From positions 1-64,000 of the forward strand of contig NZ_BOLS01000008.1 in NCBI RefSeq assembly GCF_016861785.1: 64,000 nt of DNA, read 5' to 3'. The DNA comes from Lacticaseibacillus mingshuiensis. Its GTDB lineage: Bacteria > Bacillota > Bacilli > Lactobacillales > Lactobacillaceae. The notes under the pieces are model-generated. The model made no database searches, had not been told where the DNA came from, and saw nothing but the letters and a program-made list of their open reading frames with translations. The stretch's first letter is position 1; every line of letters begins with the position of its first letter. The position numbers and the translations under genes are program-made. Shown here piece by piece: positions 52,859 through 62,335 of the stretch.

Positions 52859-53676
52859 TCCACCTCCTTGATATCAAAGCCCGGAATATCACCAAACCAC
52901 TTGTTGACGAGTTTTTCGTAGGTCCCGTTGGCGCGCAGGGTCTTCAGCGCCTTGTTCAGCGCCTGCTGCAGCGCAGTCTGGCCTTTGTTGAGCGCAATGC
53001 CATAAGGTTCCTTGGTGAACATGCCGCCGACAACAACATAATTGCTATCCTGCTGGCTCATCCCGTAAAGAATCCCGTTATCAGTCGTCAGGGCATCCCC
53101 TTGATGCGACTTGAGCGCGGTGAAGGCCTGCGCGTAATCCGACAGCTGCAAAACAGTCGTCTGCGGCGCGGCTTTTTTGATGTTGTCGACCGAATTTGAG
53201 CCTTGGACCCCGATCACCTTGGTGTCGGCGGTCAGGTCTTTGACGCTTTTGATCTTGCTGCCTTTAGCGACCAGCAGCGACTGGCCGGCGTTGAAATACG
53301 AATCGGTGAAATCGAGCACCTTTTCCCGCTCCGGAGTGATCGTCATGGTGGCGATCACGGCGTCCACGTTGCCGCCTTTGAGCATCGGCACCCGGGTATC
53401 AGAGGTGACTTGAACGAGCTGCGCCTTCCCCTTTTTGCCTAAGACTTGCTTGGTCAGGGCCTTGGCCATATCGATGTCAAAGCCTTCGATCTTACCGGTT
53501 TTGATATTCATCAGCCCAAACAAGCGGGTGTCGGCTTTCACGCCCCAAACGAGCGTGTCTGTTTGCTTCGCATGCGCCAACGCATCCCGGCTCGCTGCGT
53601 TTTGGCCGCAGCCGCTGAGCGCAAGCGCCACGAGCATGGTGGCAGCTAAGGCAAGCCACTTTTTCCATTTCTGCAT
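52855..53676 (-). CDS. Amino acid ABC importer, substrate-binding lipoprotein
   Basis: This 273-residue protein has a lipobox (LALSGC, Cys23) and the bacterial periplasmic-binding fold of family 3 (GFDIDMAKAL, RVPMLKGGNVDAVIATMTIT, REKVLDFTDSYF). It probably binds glutamine, glutamate or another polar amino acid. Confidence 0.92.
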   Translation of the reverse strand: MQKWKKWLALAATMLVALALSGCGQNAASRDALAHAKQTDTLVWGVKADTRLFGLMNIKTGKIEGFDIDMAKALTKQVLGKKGKAQLVQVTSDTRVPMLKGGNVDAVIATMTITPEREKVLDFTDSYFNAGQSLLVAKGSKIKSVKDLTADTKVIGVQGSNSVDNIKKAAPQTTVLQLSDYAQAFTALKSHQGDALTTDNGILYGMSQQDSNYVVVGGMFTKEPYGIALNKGQTALQQALNKALKTLRANGTYEKLVNKWFGDIPGFDIKEVE

Positions 53677-53688
53677 GGCACTGCCCCC

Positions 53689-54426
53689 TTAATGATTGAG
53701 AATCTTGCTGATGAACTCCTGGGCCCGCGGTTCCTTCGGGTGATCGAAGAACCCGTTGACATCGCTGGCGTCCTCAAGAATTTGGCCGTCTGCCATAAAG
53801 ACGATGCGGTCGCCCACGCGTCGGGCAAAGCCCATTTCGTGAGTGACGACGACCATCGTCATGCCTTCCTTGGCAATCGTCTGCATGACATCCAGCACAT
53901 CCCCGATCATTTCGGGATCCAGCGCAGAGGTCGGTTCGTCGAACAAAATGGCGGCCGGCTTCATCGCCAGACTGCGCGCGATCGCCACACGCTGTTTTTG
54001 CCCACCAGACAGCATCGCCGGATACTTTTTCGCCTGATCCTTGAGCCCGACCATGTCGAGCAAGTCGTAGGCCTCTTTTTCGACCTCGGCCTTGTCGCGC
54101 TTCAGGACCATCAATGGGCCGAGCGTGATGTTGTCCAAGATCGTTTTGTTGGCATAGAGATTAAAGTGCTGGAAGACCATCCCCACATTTTTCCGAATCT
54201 TATTCATGTTGGTCTTTTTGTCGGCCAAGTCAAAATTGTTTACGATCAACTGGCCGGACGAGATCCGCTCGAGGCCGTTGATGGTCCGCAGCAGGGTACT
54301 TTTCCCTGAGCCTGACGGGCCAATGATCGTCACCACTTCACCGCGCTCAATGGTCAAATTGATATCCTTAAGCGCATGAAACTTCCCGTAATACTTCTCG
54401 ACGTCATGAAACTCGATCATCGACAT
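53689..54426 (-). CDS. glnQ: Polar amino acid ABC importer, ATPase (GlnQ-type)
   Basis: This 245-residue ATPase has Walker A GPSGSGKST near 34-42, Q-loop MVFQHFN, signature LSGGQKQR and FDEPTSALDPE. The start at ATG 54426 follows aaggaggg. It leads the operon. Confidence 0.93.
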   Translation of the reverse strand: MSMIEFHDVEKYYGKFHALKDINLTIERGEVVTIIGPSGSGKSTLLRTINGLERISSGQLIVNNFDLADKKTNMNKIRKNVGMVFQHFNLYANKTILDNITLGPLMVLKRDKAEVEKEAYDLLDMVGLKDQAKKYPAMLSGGQKQRVAIARSLAMKPAAILFDEPTSALDPEMIGDVLDVMQTIAKEGMTMVVVTHEMGFARRVGDRIVFMADGQILEDASDVNGFFDHPKEPRAQEFISKILNH

Positions 54427-54469
54427 CCTGATCCCTCCTTGTTTGGTCAGTGTCATTCCTGATGAATAC

Positions 54470-54505
54470 AAAAAGCCGCCACCAGCTGAACGTGGTGGCA
54501 GCTTT
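54470..54505 (-). terminator. Intrinsic terminator
   Basis: Stem gccgccacca / tggtggc with a T run on the minus strand, about 80 bases downstream of the next leftward gene. Confidence 0.8.
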
Positions 54506-54587
54506 TCGCATCTCCACTAGAAAACACAGTGATTAGTTCTATTTAACCAGAAAACCACCCACAAATGCAAACGATCGCGTCGCAAGG

Positions 54588-55403
54588 TCACTCATTCTTC
54601 GCCGTATACGCCAGCTGGACGACTAGTTTATAGGGTAAACGCTTTGTGATAAGACCGCGCCTGCCAAGCTGTTTTTCCTCGCCGCCGGTCAAGAAAACAT
54701 GTGCCAGCGCCAGTGAAAAATCTTTTTGCGCCGCCGCGACTGGCATCAGGCCGACCCGCTCGACTGTGGCCAATTCGCTGACCTGAAGCGCATTGAGCCC
54801 GCCAAGCACCACGAGCGTCGAGTCACGCGCCTGCAGGTCGAAAAATGGGAGTTCAAAGCCGCTGCCAAGTGCCTGGACCGGCTGTTTTGTCTCTTGGGCC
54901 ACGCGCAGAATCATCGCGTCGTCCAGTCCCTGATAATTGAGGCTGAGGGAGCCCTGTTGCACCAAGGTATCGACCAGCGCGGTCAGATTTTCGCGTTGCG
55001 CGGGACTGATGCTGACAGTTGCCGGCAAGAGCTTGTCACTGGCAAACAGGCCATTTGACGCGCCAAGCGGAGCCTGATGCTTGAGCTGATTCTCCGTTTC
55101 CTTGAGGTGGGCCTTGTCGCCGCCGAGGAGCTTCTCGACCTTGCGCGAGATGTCCCACGGCACCTGTTTATCAGTGAAATAATAAATGAAGTTGATGACG
55201 ATGAAATAAAATAGCACCAGAAAGCTGATCAAAAAGACGATGCCGTAAATGCGGTAATTCGCATATCGCAAATTCATGATCGCGACGACCAGCAAATAAA
55301 AGTTGGCCGCAAACGCCACGATGGTGAAGGCACGGCCTTTCGCTTTATCTTGAATATTAAAATAGCCCAACAAGCGATTAAGCAGATCCAATAATGTTAG
55401 CAC
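54588..55403 (-). CDS. DUF6681-like membrane protein
   Basis: This 271-residue protein has two N-terminal membrane segments (about 28-47 and 51-75) and a cytoplasmic domain of about 180 residues with no known motif. I believe it is the lactobacillar DUF6681 family. GTG start after ggagg. It is paired with the serine-rich membrane protein upstream. Confidence 0.65.
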   Translation of the reverse strand: MLTLLDLLNRLLGYFNIQDKAKGRAFTIVAFAANFYLLVVAIMNLRYANYRIYGIVFLISFLVLFYFIVINFIYYFTDKQVPWDISRKVEKLLGGDKAHLKETENQLKHQAPLGASNGLFASDKLLPATVSISPAQRENLTALVDTLVQQGSLSLNYQGLDDAMILRVAQETKQPVQALGSGFELPFFDLQARDSTLVVLGGLNALQVSELATVERVGLMPVAAAQKDFSLALAHVFLTGGEEKQLGRRGLITKRLPYKLVVQLAYTAKNE

Positions 55404-55421
55404 TGGCCACGCCTCCCTTCG

Positions 55422-55892
55422 TTACTCGCCATCTGTGGTCGCCTCATCCGTGCTGCCGGTAGCGCTCGAGTCACTGCCACTGCTCGTTGCAGCACTACTG
55501 CTCTCGCTGCTGGCGTCCTCGTCACGGCTACTCGAGCTTGCGTCCTTCTCCTTCGCCGATGAGCTGCTACTGGCCTTCTCCGCACTTGAACTGCTGGTGC
55601 TGGTAGTATCGCGACTGCTAGATGTCGAATTTGTACTGTCGCTGGACGCACTGCTCGACTCGCTGCTACTTGAAGATGAGCTGTCATCCGTTGGCGGTTT
55701 TGGCTTGCTGCTCGTGCTACTGGAAAGGCTCTCGCTGGCTTTTTGCCGCGAGATCGAAAGACTTTGCGACTCGGCCGACTTGGGCTGACTCGACGGGTTG
55801 ACCGAGACGTTGATGATGTTATACCCAGATATCAGAATAATGATAGAAACGATCGCAGCCGGTGATATCAACGGCGGTGTCCGATAAGCCAT
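55422..55892 (-). CDS. Serine-rich single-pass membrane protein
   Basis: This 156-residue protein starts after aaggagg. One membrane segment (about 10-30) is followed by an extremely Ser-rich, acidic tail with SSSS runs that reaches the end. Such tails are usually extracellular, flexible and possibly glycosylated. It is 19 bp upstream of the DUF6681-like gene. Confidence 0.7.
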   Translation of the reverse strand: MAYRTPPLISPAAIVSIIILISGYNIINVSVNPSSQPKSAESQSLSISRQKASESLSSSTSSKPKPPTDDSSSSSSSESSSASSDSTNSTSSSRDTTSTSSSSAEKASSSSSAKEKDASSSSRDEDASSESSSAATSSGSDSSATGSTDEATTDGE

Positions 55893-55962
55893 CTCCAGGC
55901 CTCCTTTGGCAAACTTTATTTCTAGTGTACCTTAATTCGCACCAGTTGCTGGTTAAGAAACA

Positions 55963-55988
55963 AAAAAGGCGCGCAACTCTGCGCGCAG
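55963..55988 (-). terminator. Intrinsic terminator
   Basis: Stem gcgcgca / tgcgcgc with a T run on the minus strand, after the Fur-family gene. Confidence 0.8.
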
Positions 55989-55999
55989 AATACATCTAT

Positions 56000-56440
56000 T
56001 CATTTTGTGGCCGCCATTTTCGCTGCGCAATCCGCGCAGATACCATAAAGCTCGAAATTGTGACTCGAGATCTTGGCGCCAGGCACCTGATCCTCAAAGT
56101 AATCCAGCGGGCACATCTGAAGCTCCTGCACGCGATGGCAATTCGTACAGATGAAGTGGTGATGATGCGGGTGGTTGAAGTCACACTGCAACTTGATGAT
56201 CGCCTGCTCATTTTCCACATCGGATTCGAGGATTCCAAGCTTCTGGAACTCTTTCACATTGCGATAGATCGTGTCATGCGAGAGGCCTGGATACCGGCTA
56301 CGCATGTACTGATCCACACTGGTCACCTTGACGTAACTTTCTTCGTGCTTGGCCAAATAAGCCACCATGTCACGACGCTGCTTGGTCACCCGCAGCCCAT
56401 TGTCCTTCATCCGCGCGATCGCGATCGTTGCCTGATCCAT
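56000..56440 (-). CDS. Fur-family metalloregulator
   Basis: This 146-residue protein has the Fur winged helix (LSHDTIYRNVKEFQKLGIL), the metal site HPHHHHFICTNC and a C-terminal CADC, giving a structural zinc site. It may be Fur, Zur or PerR; I cannot tell which from the sequence. Iron genes (feoAB) in this window are possible targets. The start at ATG 56440 follows aaggagg. Confidence 0.9.
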   Translation of the reverse strand: MDQATIAIARMKDNGLRVTKQRRDMVAYLAKHEESYVKVTSVDQYMRSRYPGLSHDTIYRNVKEFQKLGILESDVENEQAIIKLQCDFNHPHHHHFICTNCHRVQELQMCPLDYFEDQVPGAKISSHNFELYGICADCAAKMAATK

Positions 56441-56567
56441 CATGTGCCTCCTTGCCGAAAAATCATCATTACGATTAACAGCTACAGCTTAGCACACAAA
56501 ATTGGCGTGTTCAAGGCGTTTCTTTCAGCCATTACGATTTAGGCGACACCGGGCTGGACGTCGCAAC

Positions 56568-57149
56568 TCAGTCCCGCAACCCCACCGCACGCAGGGCACA
56601 ATCCTTGATATAGGCGTCGATGTGGCGCTTAGCCGTCTCCCAATCGTCATTGACGATCACCGTCGACAGGTCACTCAACTCAGCCGGCAGCGTCAGGTCG
56701 CGCGTGTACTCCGGACTGGCAAGCCGTTTTTCGACCATCTCGGGGTCATCGCCGCGATTAAGCAGGCGCGCCTTTAAGATCGATGGATCCTTGATCGTCA
56801 GATAGAGAATCGAGATCTTGTCGCCAAGCTCCTTCGCATATGTGATCGCGCCTTTGGTGTCCAGCACGATGCTGCAAAAGTTTGCCTTCGCCCATGCCTT
56901 GTTCAGCGACTCATATGACGACCCGTATTCATACCCGGCATACGTCACATGCTCGATGAAATGCTTGGTCGCAAAGCTCTCCGGCGTCTCAAAATAATAA
57001 TCCACCCCATTTTGTTCGCCGGGACGCGGCGGCCGGGTGGTGTGCGTCATCACCCGACGAATGCGATACTGCTCTGTTAAATAGCTGCTGACCGTGGTCT
57101 TGCCCGTCCCAGTCGCGCCGGTGATCACGATCAATTTATTATGTTTCAA
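56568..57149 (-). CDS. Guanylate kinase-like protein
   Basis: This 193-residue protein has the P-loop GATGTGKTT and the guanylate-kinase GMP-binding stretch (TTRPPRPGEQNGVDYYF). It is a divergent paralogue rather than the essential Gmk, by its altered C-terminal half. TTG start, seven bases after ggaggg; the longer frame upstream has no ribosome site. Confidence 0.82.
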   Translation of the reverse strand: MKHNKLIVITGATGTGKTTVSSYLTEQYRIRRVMTHTTRPPRPGEQNGVDYYFETPESFATKHFIEHVTYAGYEYGSSYESLNKAWAKANFCSIVLDTKGAITYAKELGDKISILYLTIKDPSILKARLLNRGDDPEMVEKRLASPEYTRDLTLPAELSDLSTVIVNDDWETAKRHIDAYIKDCALRAVGLRD

Positions 57150-57266
57150 CGCGGATCCCTCCAAGCACTTTTCTACATTGTACCAAATGCGCTGCGTCCC
57201 GGCGAAAAACGGTTGCATTTTTCCAGCGTCAGGGAAAAGCCGTCCGTGCACCGCTATTTATATAGA

Positions 57267-57300
57267 AGAAAAAAGTCGACCTCGGATCAGCGGGGTCGAC
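57267..57300 (-). terminator. Intrinsic terminator
   Basis: Stem gtcgacc / gggtcgac with a T run on the minus strand, after the NlpC/P60 gene. Confidence 0.85.
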
Positions 57301-57335
57301 AGGGAGTGATGCAAATTCTTGTTCTCGTTTATTGC

Positions 57336-58538
57336 TTACAGACGCCGGCCGAAGCTCGGGCTGAAGTAAGAGATGCTCTGGATGGAAACGCTCTGGCCTG
57401 GTGCTGGTGCATGAATGTAGCGACCGCCGCCAATGTAGATACCGACATGATAGGCGCTACCAACACCGCCCCAGAAGACAAGATCGCCGACCTGTAAGTT
57501 GCTCAGGGAAACGTAACTGCCAACTGTGCTTTGTGCCATAGATGTCCGCGGAAGTGAGACACCTGCAGCACGCTCAACGTACTGAACAAAGCCGGAGCAG
57601 TCGAACCCTTTAGGCGTGGAGCCGCCATAGACATAAGGCACACCGAGATAATTTTCCGCAATGCCTACGATGCCGGTTGCGTTGCCGCTGGCCTTTGGTG
57701 TGGTCGTTGTCGCCGTGCTCTTCTTGGAGACGGTGACGGTCTGAGTCGCAGCCTTGACCGGGGTGTTCGTCGCAGTCTGAACCATCTTGGCCTTGGCTGC
57801 TTCTGTCTCCTTGGCTGCCTTCAGCGTTGCCGCCGCGGCCGTCGCGCTGTTCAGCTTGTTTTGCAACGCGACAAGTTCGGTCTTGTGCGCGTTATATTCC
57901 TTGGTCAGGGCCGCTTGGGAGTTCACTGCGGCTTTCTTCAAGGTCACAAGCTGCTTTTGATCTTGAACCAGCTTGTCTTGCTTGGCAACCAGCTGCGTCT
58001 TTTTCGTCTGCTGATCTTTGCGAATGTCGCTGAGTTTGGTCTTGGCGGCTTCCACAGAGTTCATCGCGTCTTTGTTCGCCTGATCGAGCTTGTTGACCGT
58101 CAGGGTGCGGTCAACAAGGTCGGACAGGTTCGTCGAGTTGAGCAGGAAATCGAAATAAACGTTGCCCGTCACGCTGTCCCCTGCCTTTTTCTGCAAGGAG
58201 ATCAGCTGCTTTTTGAGCACCTTTTTGCGTGAGGTCAATTCGGAACTTGCTTGCGCGATCTTGCCATCATAGGCCTTGATCGTCTTGCTGGTCGCCGTGA
58301 TCTGCGTGCGGGTGCTGGCGATCGCAACGATCTTATCGGAAACATCGTTGTTCAGCTTGTCGACTTTACCGGTCGCGACCTGGATCTTGGCCAGCAGTTG
58401 TGCGCCTTCACTTTGATTGGCAGAAACAGCGGCGCGCGCATCCGAGACGTCATCGGCGGATACGACTTGGCCTTCCCCAACACCGGCGGCAATCATTGTC
58501 GCAGCGGCGAAAACAGTCAGTACTTTCGAGAACTTCAT
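57336..58538 (-). CDS. Secreted NlpC/P60 peptidoglycan hydrolase with PcsB-like coiled coil
   Basis: This 400-residue protein has a signal peptide ending near VVSADD, a long coiled coil (about 30-250), a Thr-rich linker and a C-terminal NlpC/P60 domain (about 285-400) with Cys in GFDCSGF, His in AYHVGIYIG and His in RYIHAP. It would cut wall peptides. The N-terminal half is paralogous to the CHAP protein at 59171. A WalR-type box lies upstream. Confidence 0.93.
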   Translation of the reverse strand: MKFSKVLTVFAAATMIAAGVGEGQVVSADDVSDARAAVSANQSEGAQLLAKIQVATGKVDKLNNDVSDKIVAIASTRTQITATSKTIKAYDGKIAQASSELTSRKKVLKKQLISLQKKAGDSVTGNVYFDFLLNSTNLSDLVDRTLTVNKLDQANKDAMNSVEAAKTKLSDIRKDQQTKKTQLVAKQDKLVQDQKQLVTLKKAAVNSQAALTKEYNAHKTELVALQNKLNSATAAAATLKAAKETEAAKAKMVQTATNTPVKAATQTVTVSKKSTATTTTPKASGNATGIVGIAENYLGVPYVYGGSTPKGFDCSGFVQYVERAAGVSLPRTSMAQSTVGSYVSLSNLQVGDLVFWGGVGSAYHVGIYIGGGRYIHAPAPGQSVSIQSISYFSPSFGRRL

Positions 58539-58589
58539 TTATCCACTCACTCCCCAGTGATTCATTAACTACGAGGATAGCAGATGGCC

Positions 58590-58606
58590 GTTACATTTGC
58601 GTTACA
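58590..58606 (-). promoter_or_regulatory. WalR-type box upstream of the NlpC/P60 gene
   Basis: On the minus strand TGTAAC-GCAAA-TGTAAC is a perfect match to the WalR consensus TGTWAH-N5-TGTWAH, about 52 bases before the start codon. Confidence 0.75.
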
Positions 58607-58683
58607 AACGTGTTAACATCGCGCGACGGTCTGCGGTTTCTCATAACAGACGTCATATTTGGATGCGTTTTCATGACGCGATC

Positions 58684-58707
58684 AAAAAAAGCCGCCCGGT
58701 TGCGGCG
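58684..58707 (-). terminator. Intrinsic terminator
   Basis: Short stem gccgc / gcggc with a T run on the minus strand, right after the next gene. Confidence 0.6.
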
Positions 58708-58717
58708 ACTTCGGTGG

Positions 58718-59107
58718 TTAATCCGTTGTATCGATGATCGGCGTCACGGCGACAGAAAGCTGAAACTGCTCCGTTTCGTCCATGACTGAGATGATGAAAT
58801 GGTCATCCGCCAGCCAGTTGACGGTGAGATTATCCCCCGTCTCGTCATCCAGCGCATGCAGGTCCGCCTGTTTGGCCATCAGGACCTGCATCACCTCATC
58901 CGTCAGCGCATGCAGATCTGCCAGCGGTGAAGCGGCGAGGCCTGCGATCACCTGACTGAGGGCCTGGCGAATCGCTTTTTCAAAATCCAGCGGTTCATCA
59001 TCGAGTCCACTGTGAAAAACTGTCAACGAGCCATCTTGAAACATCGCACCGACTACCGCATAGCGCATCTTATCGCCCCATTCGCCTTGATAAACAAAGT
59101 ATACCAT
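58718..59107 (-). CDS. Hypothetical protein
   Basis: This protein of 129 residues (or 116 if translation begins at ATG 59068, which has a better ribosome site) is acidic and soluble, with no known family. It reads LTVFHSGLDDEPLDFEKAIR near the start. It lies between the two wall hydrolase genes, in the same direction. Confidence 0.55.
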   Translation of the reverse strand: MVYFVYQGEWGDKMRYAVVGAMFQDGSLTVFHSGLDDEPLDFEKAIRQALSQVIAGLAASPLADLHALTDEVMQVLMAKQADLHALDDETGDNLTVNWLADDHFIISVMDETEQFQLSVAVTPIIDTTD

Positions 59108-59125
59108 CTTCCCTGTTGGAATATG

Positions 59126-59159
59126 AAAAAGAAGACGCGATGTCATCTCGCGTCTTCTT
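59126..59159 (-). terminator. Intrinsic terminator
   Basis: Perfect stem gaagacgcga / tcgcgtcttc with a T run on the minus strand, after the CHAP gene. Confidence 0.85.
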
Positions 59160-59170
59160 GATAGGGTTGC

Positions 59171-60412
59171 TTAGTGGTGAATGTAGGTGTAGCTGGTGGC
59201 ATTGCCGATTGTGTCCTCGTTTGGCCCGCCCGGTGTCGGGAAGCCCATGCCGCCCTGGTGAATGGTCACTTCATTGCCGGAAACGCCGACAACATAAGCA
59301 ACATGCCCATAGCTTGGGTCTGCAGTCCAATGTCCGCCAACACTCTGGCCAGGAAGAAAGACGATGATCGAGCCAACTTCAGGCGTGTGGTCAACATCAA
59401 AGCCGGCTGCCTGAGCAGAGGCACCCCATTGACCGCCATTGCCCCACATGTTGCCAGCCCATGGTGCAACGCTCTTCACATACCAGGTGCACTGACCCCA
59501 TGCATAGCTGTTGCCGCTGTCACCAGCGTCGTGCGTTGCGCCGTTGCTTGAGTTGTTTTGATTCGTCGTGGTCGTCGTGTCGGAAGTGGTGACCGTCGCC
59601 GCCTTCTTCGTGACAACAGTGGTGCTTGCAAGTTTGGCAAGGCGTGCCTGGCGCGCCGCCGCCTGGGCCTGTTCAAGTGCCTTGGTGTAAGCCGCTGCTT
59701 CAGCCGCTTGGGCTTTGGCAAAAGTAGCCTGGAGTTTAACTAAAGTCGAGCGGTTCGCTTTGATCTTTTTGTTCAAAGCGGATTGCTCAGCCTTGGCTTC
59801 TTTTTGAAGAGAGACCAAGTTGGCTTTGTCGGAAACGAGCTTGTCTTTGCTGTCGACCAAACTTGTCTTCTTGTCTTCCTGGTTCTTCTGCAAACCAGCC
59901 AGCTTGTTCTTCGCGCTAACAACGGAGTCCATGGCGTCTTTGTTCGCCTGGTTCAGCTTGTTCACGGTGAAGGAGCGGGACACAAGGTCGGACAGGCTCT
60001 GGGAGTTCAGCATGAAATCGACATAAACATTACCGGTCACACTGTCGCCTGCTTGCTTCTGCAAGGACTTGAGCTGCTTTTTCATGACATTGTCGCGGGC
60101 CTTGACCTCGGCTTTGGCCTCAGTGATCTGGCCGCCGAGCTTGGTGATGGTCTTGGTTGTGTCATCGATCTTGTCTTGTGTCGCGGCGATCGACTTGTTT
60201 TTGGCGGTGATATCGTTATTCAGTTTGATGACCTTGCTGTTGGCCGTCGAGATCTGGTCCAGCAACAATTCGGTCTTAGATTTATTAGCCGTAATGGCGT
60301 TTTGCGCGTCGGATGAGGCACTGGCGGAAACAGGGGTTGCCCCAACAGCTCCTGCAGAGGCAAGTATGAGCCCCGCGGCCAGAATACCAGTTAGTAATTG
60401 ATGTGCTTTCAT
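59171..60412 (-). CDS. Secreted CHAP-domain peptidoglycan hydrolase with PcsB-like coiled coil
   Basis: This 413-residue protein has a signal peptide, a coiled coil (about 35-250) closely matching that of the NlpC/P60 paralogue (SVTGNVY.DF.LNS..LSDLV), a Thr/Asn linker and a C-terminal CHAP domain with GQCTWYVK (Cys) and YGHVAYVVGV (His). Proteins of this type act in cell separation with FtsX-like complexes. A near-consensus WalR box lies upstream. Confidence 0.93.
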   Translation of the reverse strand: MKAHQLLTGILAAGLILASAGAVGATPVSASASSDAQNAITANKSKTELLLDQISTANSKVIKLNNDITAKNKSIAATQDKIDDTTKTITKLGGQITEAKAEVKARDNVMKKQLKSLQKQAGDSVTGNVYVDFMLNSQSLSDLVSRSFTVNKLNQANKDAMDSVVSAKNKLAGLQKNQEDKKTSLVDSKDKLVSDKANLVSLQKEAKAEQSALNKKIKANRSTLVKLQATFAKAQAAEAAAYTKALEQAQAAARQARLAKLASTTVVTKKAATVTTSDTTTTTNQNNSSNGATHDAGDSGNSYAWGQCTWYVKSVAPWAGNMWGNGGQWGASAQAAGFDVDHTPEVGSIIVFLPGQSVGGHWTADPSYGHVAYVVGVSGNEVTIHQGGMGFPTPGGPNEDTIGNATSYTYIHH

Positions 60413-60468
60413 CACACGTCCACCTACACTTTCGATTTACTCAACGAGAGCTAGTGTACAGTTGGTGT

Positions 60469-60485
60469 GTTACGAGAGCATTACA
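60469..60485 (-). promoter_or_regulatory. WalR-type box upstream of the CHAP gene
   Basis: On the minus strand TGTAAT-GCTCT-CGTAAC matches the WalR consensus with one mismatch, 57 bases before the start codon. Confidence 0.6.
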
Positions 60486-60772
60486 AGGCAATTACCATGC
60501 GGCAACAATTCGTTTCCGCTGTCACAAACTTTTGTCACAGTCCGCAATGTGACGCCGTTTAGCTAACTTGGTGAGTCATCTTGCGATAAGTTTTAATTTG
60601 TAATTATCAAAAGGTTTCCCTGTGCAGTCCCGGGATGCGATGGCCCTCTTGAAAAATTCACTGTGAGGATAAGCAGCGGCTGTTTGACCGCCTTAATCAA
60701 AATTTTGCATTTGATCATTGTTTGTTACTTAACAACCAAGTGTCTGCTGTCTATACAAGTCGTGTCCGATGA
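60486..60772. other. Intergenic region upstream of the CHAP gene
   Basis: It contains direct repeats of tgtcaca near 60520-60540 and an A/T-rich stretch near 60590-60620. I see no gene. Confidence 0.35.
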
Positions 60773-60808
60773 AAAAACGCATCCCGTTTTGGCAGCGAGA
60801 TGCGTTCC
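60773..60808 (-). terminator. Intrinsic terminator of tyrS
   Basis: Stem aacgcatc / gatgcgtt with a T run on the minus strand. Confidence 0.85.
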
Positions 60809-60823
60809 TATTTTCAATGAATG

Positions 60824-62080
60824 TTAGTCGGCCACGTTGACTAGGAAGTATTTCTTCTTCCCGCGCCGCACGATCACATATTTGCCATCGAAGTGACTCG
60901 TTGGATCGATCACCGCATCAAGGTCCTGCTCACGCTGGCCATTGACCGTGATGGCCCCGTTTTGTACGTCTTCGCGGGCCTGGCGCCGCGAGGGCTCGAT
61001 GCCGGTGGTGTCGACCAGCCAGGCGATGATATTTTCAGCCGCGGCCGGCGACGACTTTTGCGGGACCTGGGAAAAGCCCTGCTTGATCTCGTCTGCGGTC
61101 AGGTCCTGAACATCGCCGGAAAACAGCGCGGCGGAGATCGCTTCGGCCTGCTTGACCGCCTCTTCGCCATGAACGAAGGCGGTGACTTCCTCGGCAAGGC
61201 GCCGCTGCGCTTCCCGCTTTTCCGGATGCGTCTGCATGGCTTCGACCAATTCTGCGATCTCGTCTTGCGACAGGAAGGTGAAAAACTTGAGGAACTTTTC
61301 CACATCGGCGTCGTCTTGGTTGAACCAGAACTGGTAGAACTCATACGGCGAGGTCTTCTCTGGATCCAGCCAAACTGCGCCGCCAGCAGACTTGCCGAAC
61401 TTGGTACCATCCGCCTTGAGCATCAGTGGGTTGGTCAACCCGTAAACCTTGGCGTCCGCCCCTTCGATCTTGTGGATCAGATCGATGCCAGCGGTAATAT
61501 TGCCCCACTGATCGGCGCCGCCCAGCTGCACCTGCACGTCCTCGTTTTGATAAAGTTTGAGAAAATCCACCGATTGGAGAATCTGGTACGTGAATTCGGT
61601 AAAGGAGATGCCGCTTTCAAGCCGGCTGGCGACAACCTCCTTGGCCAGCATTTGATTGACCGGGAACAGTTTGCCGTAATCGCGCAGAAAATCCAGCAGC
61701 GAGATCTTTGACAGCCAGCTGTAATTGTCAACGATCTCAAAGTTGTCGCGGCCAAACATCCGCTCCATCTGCGCCGTCAGCTTCTTGGCATTATTTTGAA
61801 TCGTTTCCATCGACTGCAACACACGCTCGGAATTGCGACCGCTGGGATCCCCGATCGAGCCGGTCCCACTCCCGATCAAGATCACCGGCTTGTGGCCCAT
61901 CAGCTGAAAGCGTTTAAGCATCATAAACGGAATCAGATGCCCGACATGAAGCGAGTCCCCAGTCGGATCAGTTCCGACATAAATGCCGACGTGTTTTTCC
62001 GTCGTTAATTTCCGCAAGCCTGCCTCATCCGTCATCTGGTTGAGCGCACCGCGCCATGCGAGTTCATCTAAGATATTCAT
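60824..62080 (-). CDS. tyrS: Tyrosyl-tRNA synthetase
   Basis: TyrS charges tRNA-Tyr. The 418-residue class I enzyme has the HIGH-type motif HVGH at about 45-48, the KMSKS-type KFGKS near 230, and a C-terminal S4 RNA-binding domain. The start follows ggagg. A T-box leader controls it. Confidence 0.97.
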   Translation of the reverse strand: MNILDELAWRGALNQMTDEAGLRKLTTEKHVGIYVGTDPTGDSLHVGHLIPFMMLKRFQLMGHKPVILIGSGTGSIGDPSGRNSERVLQSMETIQNNAKKLTAQMERMFGRDNFEIVDNYSWLSKISLLDFLRDYGKLFPVNQMLAKEVVASRLESGISFTEFTYQILQSVDFLKLYQNEDVQVQLGGADQWGNITAGIDLIHKIEGADAKVYGLTNPLMLKADGTKFGKSAGGAVWLDPEKTSPYEFYQFWFNQDDADVEKFLKFFTFLSQDEIAELVEAMQTHPEKREAQRRLAEEVTAFVHGEEAVKQAEAISAALFSGDVQDLTADEIKQGFSQVPQKSSPAAAENIIAWLVDTTGIEPSRRQAREDVQNGAITVNGQREQDLDAVIDPTSHFDGKYVIVRRGKKKYFLVNVAD

Positions 62081-62108
62081 GCTTTCCTCCATTTGTTTTC
62101 ATTGGCCG

Positions 62109-62335
62109 AAAAAAAGTCCCTGCTTGCAATTTGCAAACAGGGACGAGTCATCGCGGTACCACCCTTGTTATGGCCGAGGCCATCACTTGACGATGCATAG
62201 CGGCATCACCCGCGACCAAAATGACTGAGCGTAATTTCGCGTGTTGTTGCGGGATCGGCTCACAGCGACTGCCGACTCTCTGGGACCGCGCAACAAAGCT
62301 ACTGAACTCTTTCGGTCGAATTATTACCGTCAGTG
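62109..62335 (-). promoter_or_regulatory. T-box leader of tyrS
   Basis: On the minus strand the T-box core AGGGTGGTACCGCG (62153-62166) is followed by a strong terminator (gtccctg / cagggac, T run at 62109-62116). A plausible Tyr specifier TAC lies at 62233-62231 in the upstream stem. Uncharged tRNA-Tyr would switch the terminator off. Confidence 0.93.
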
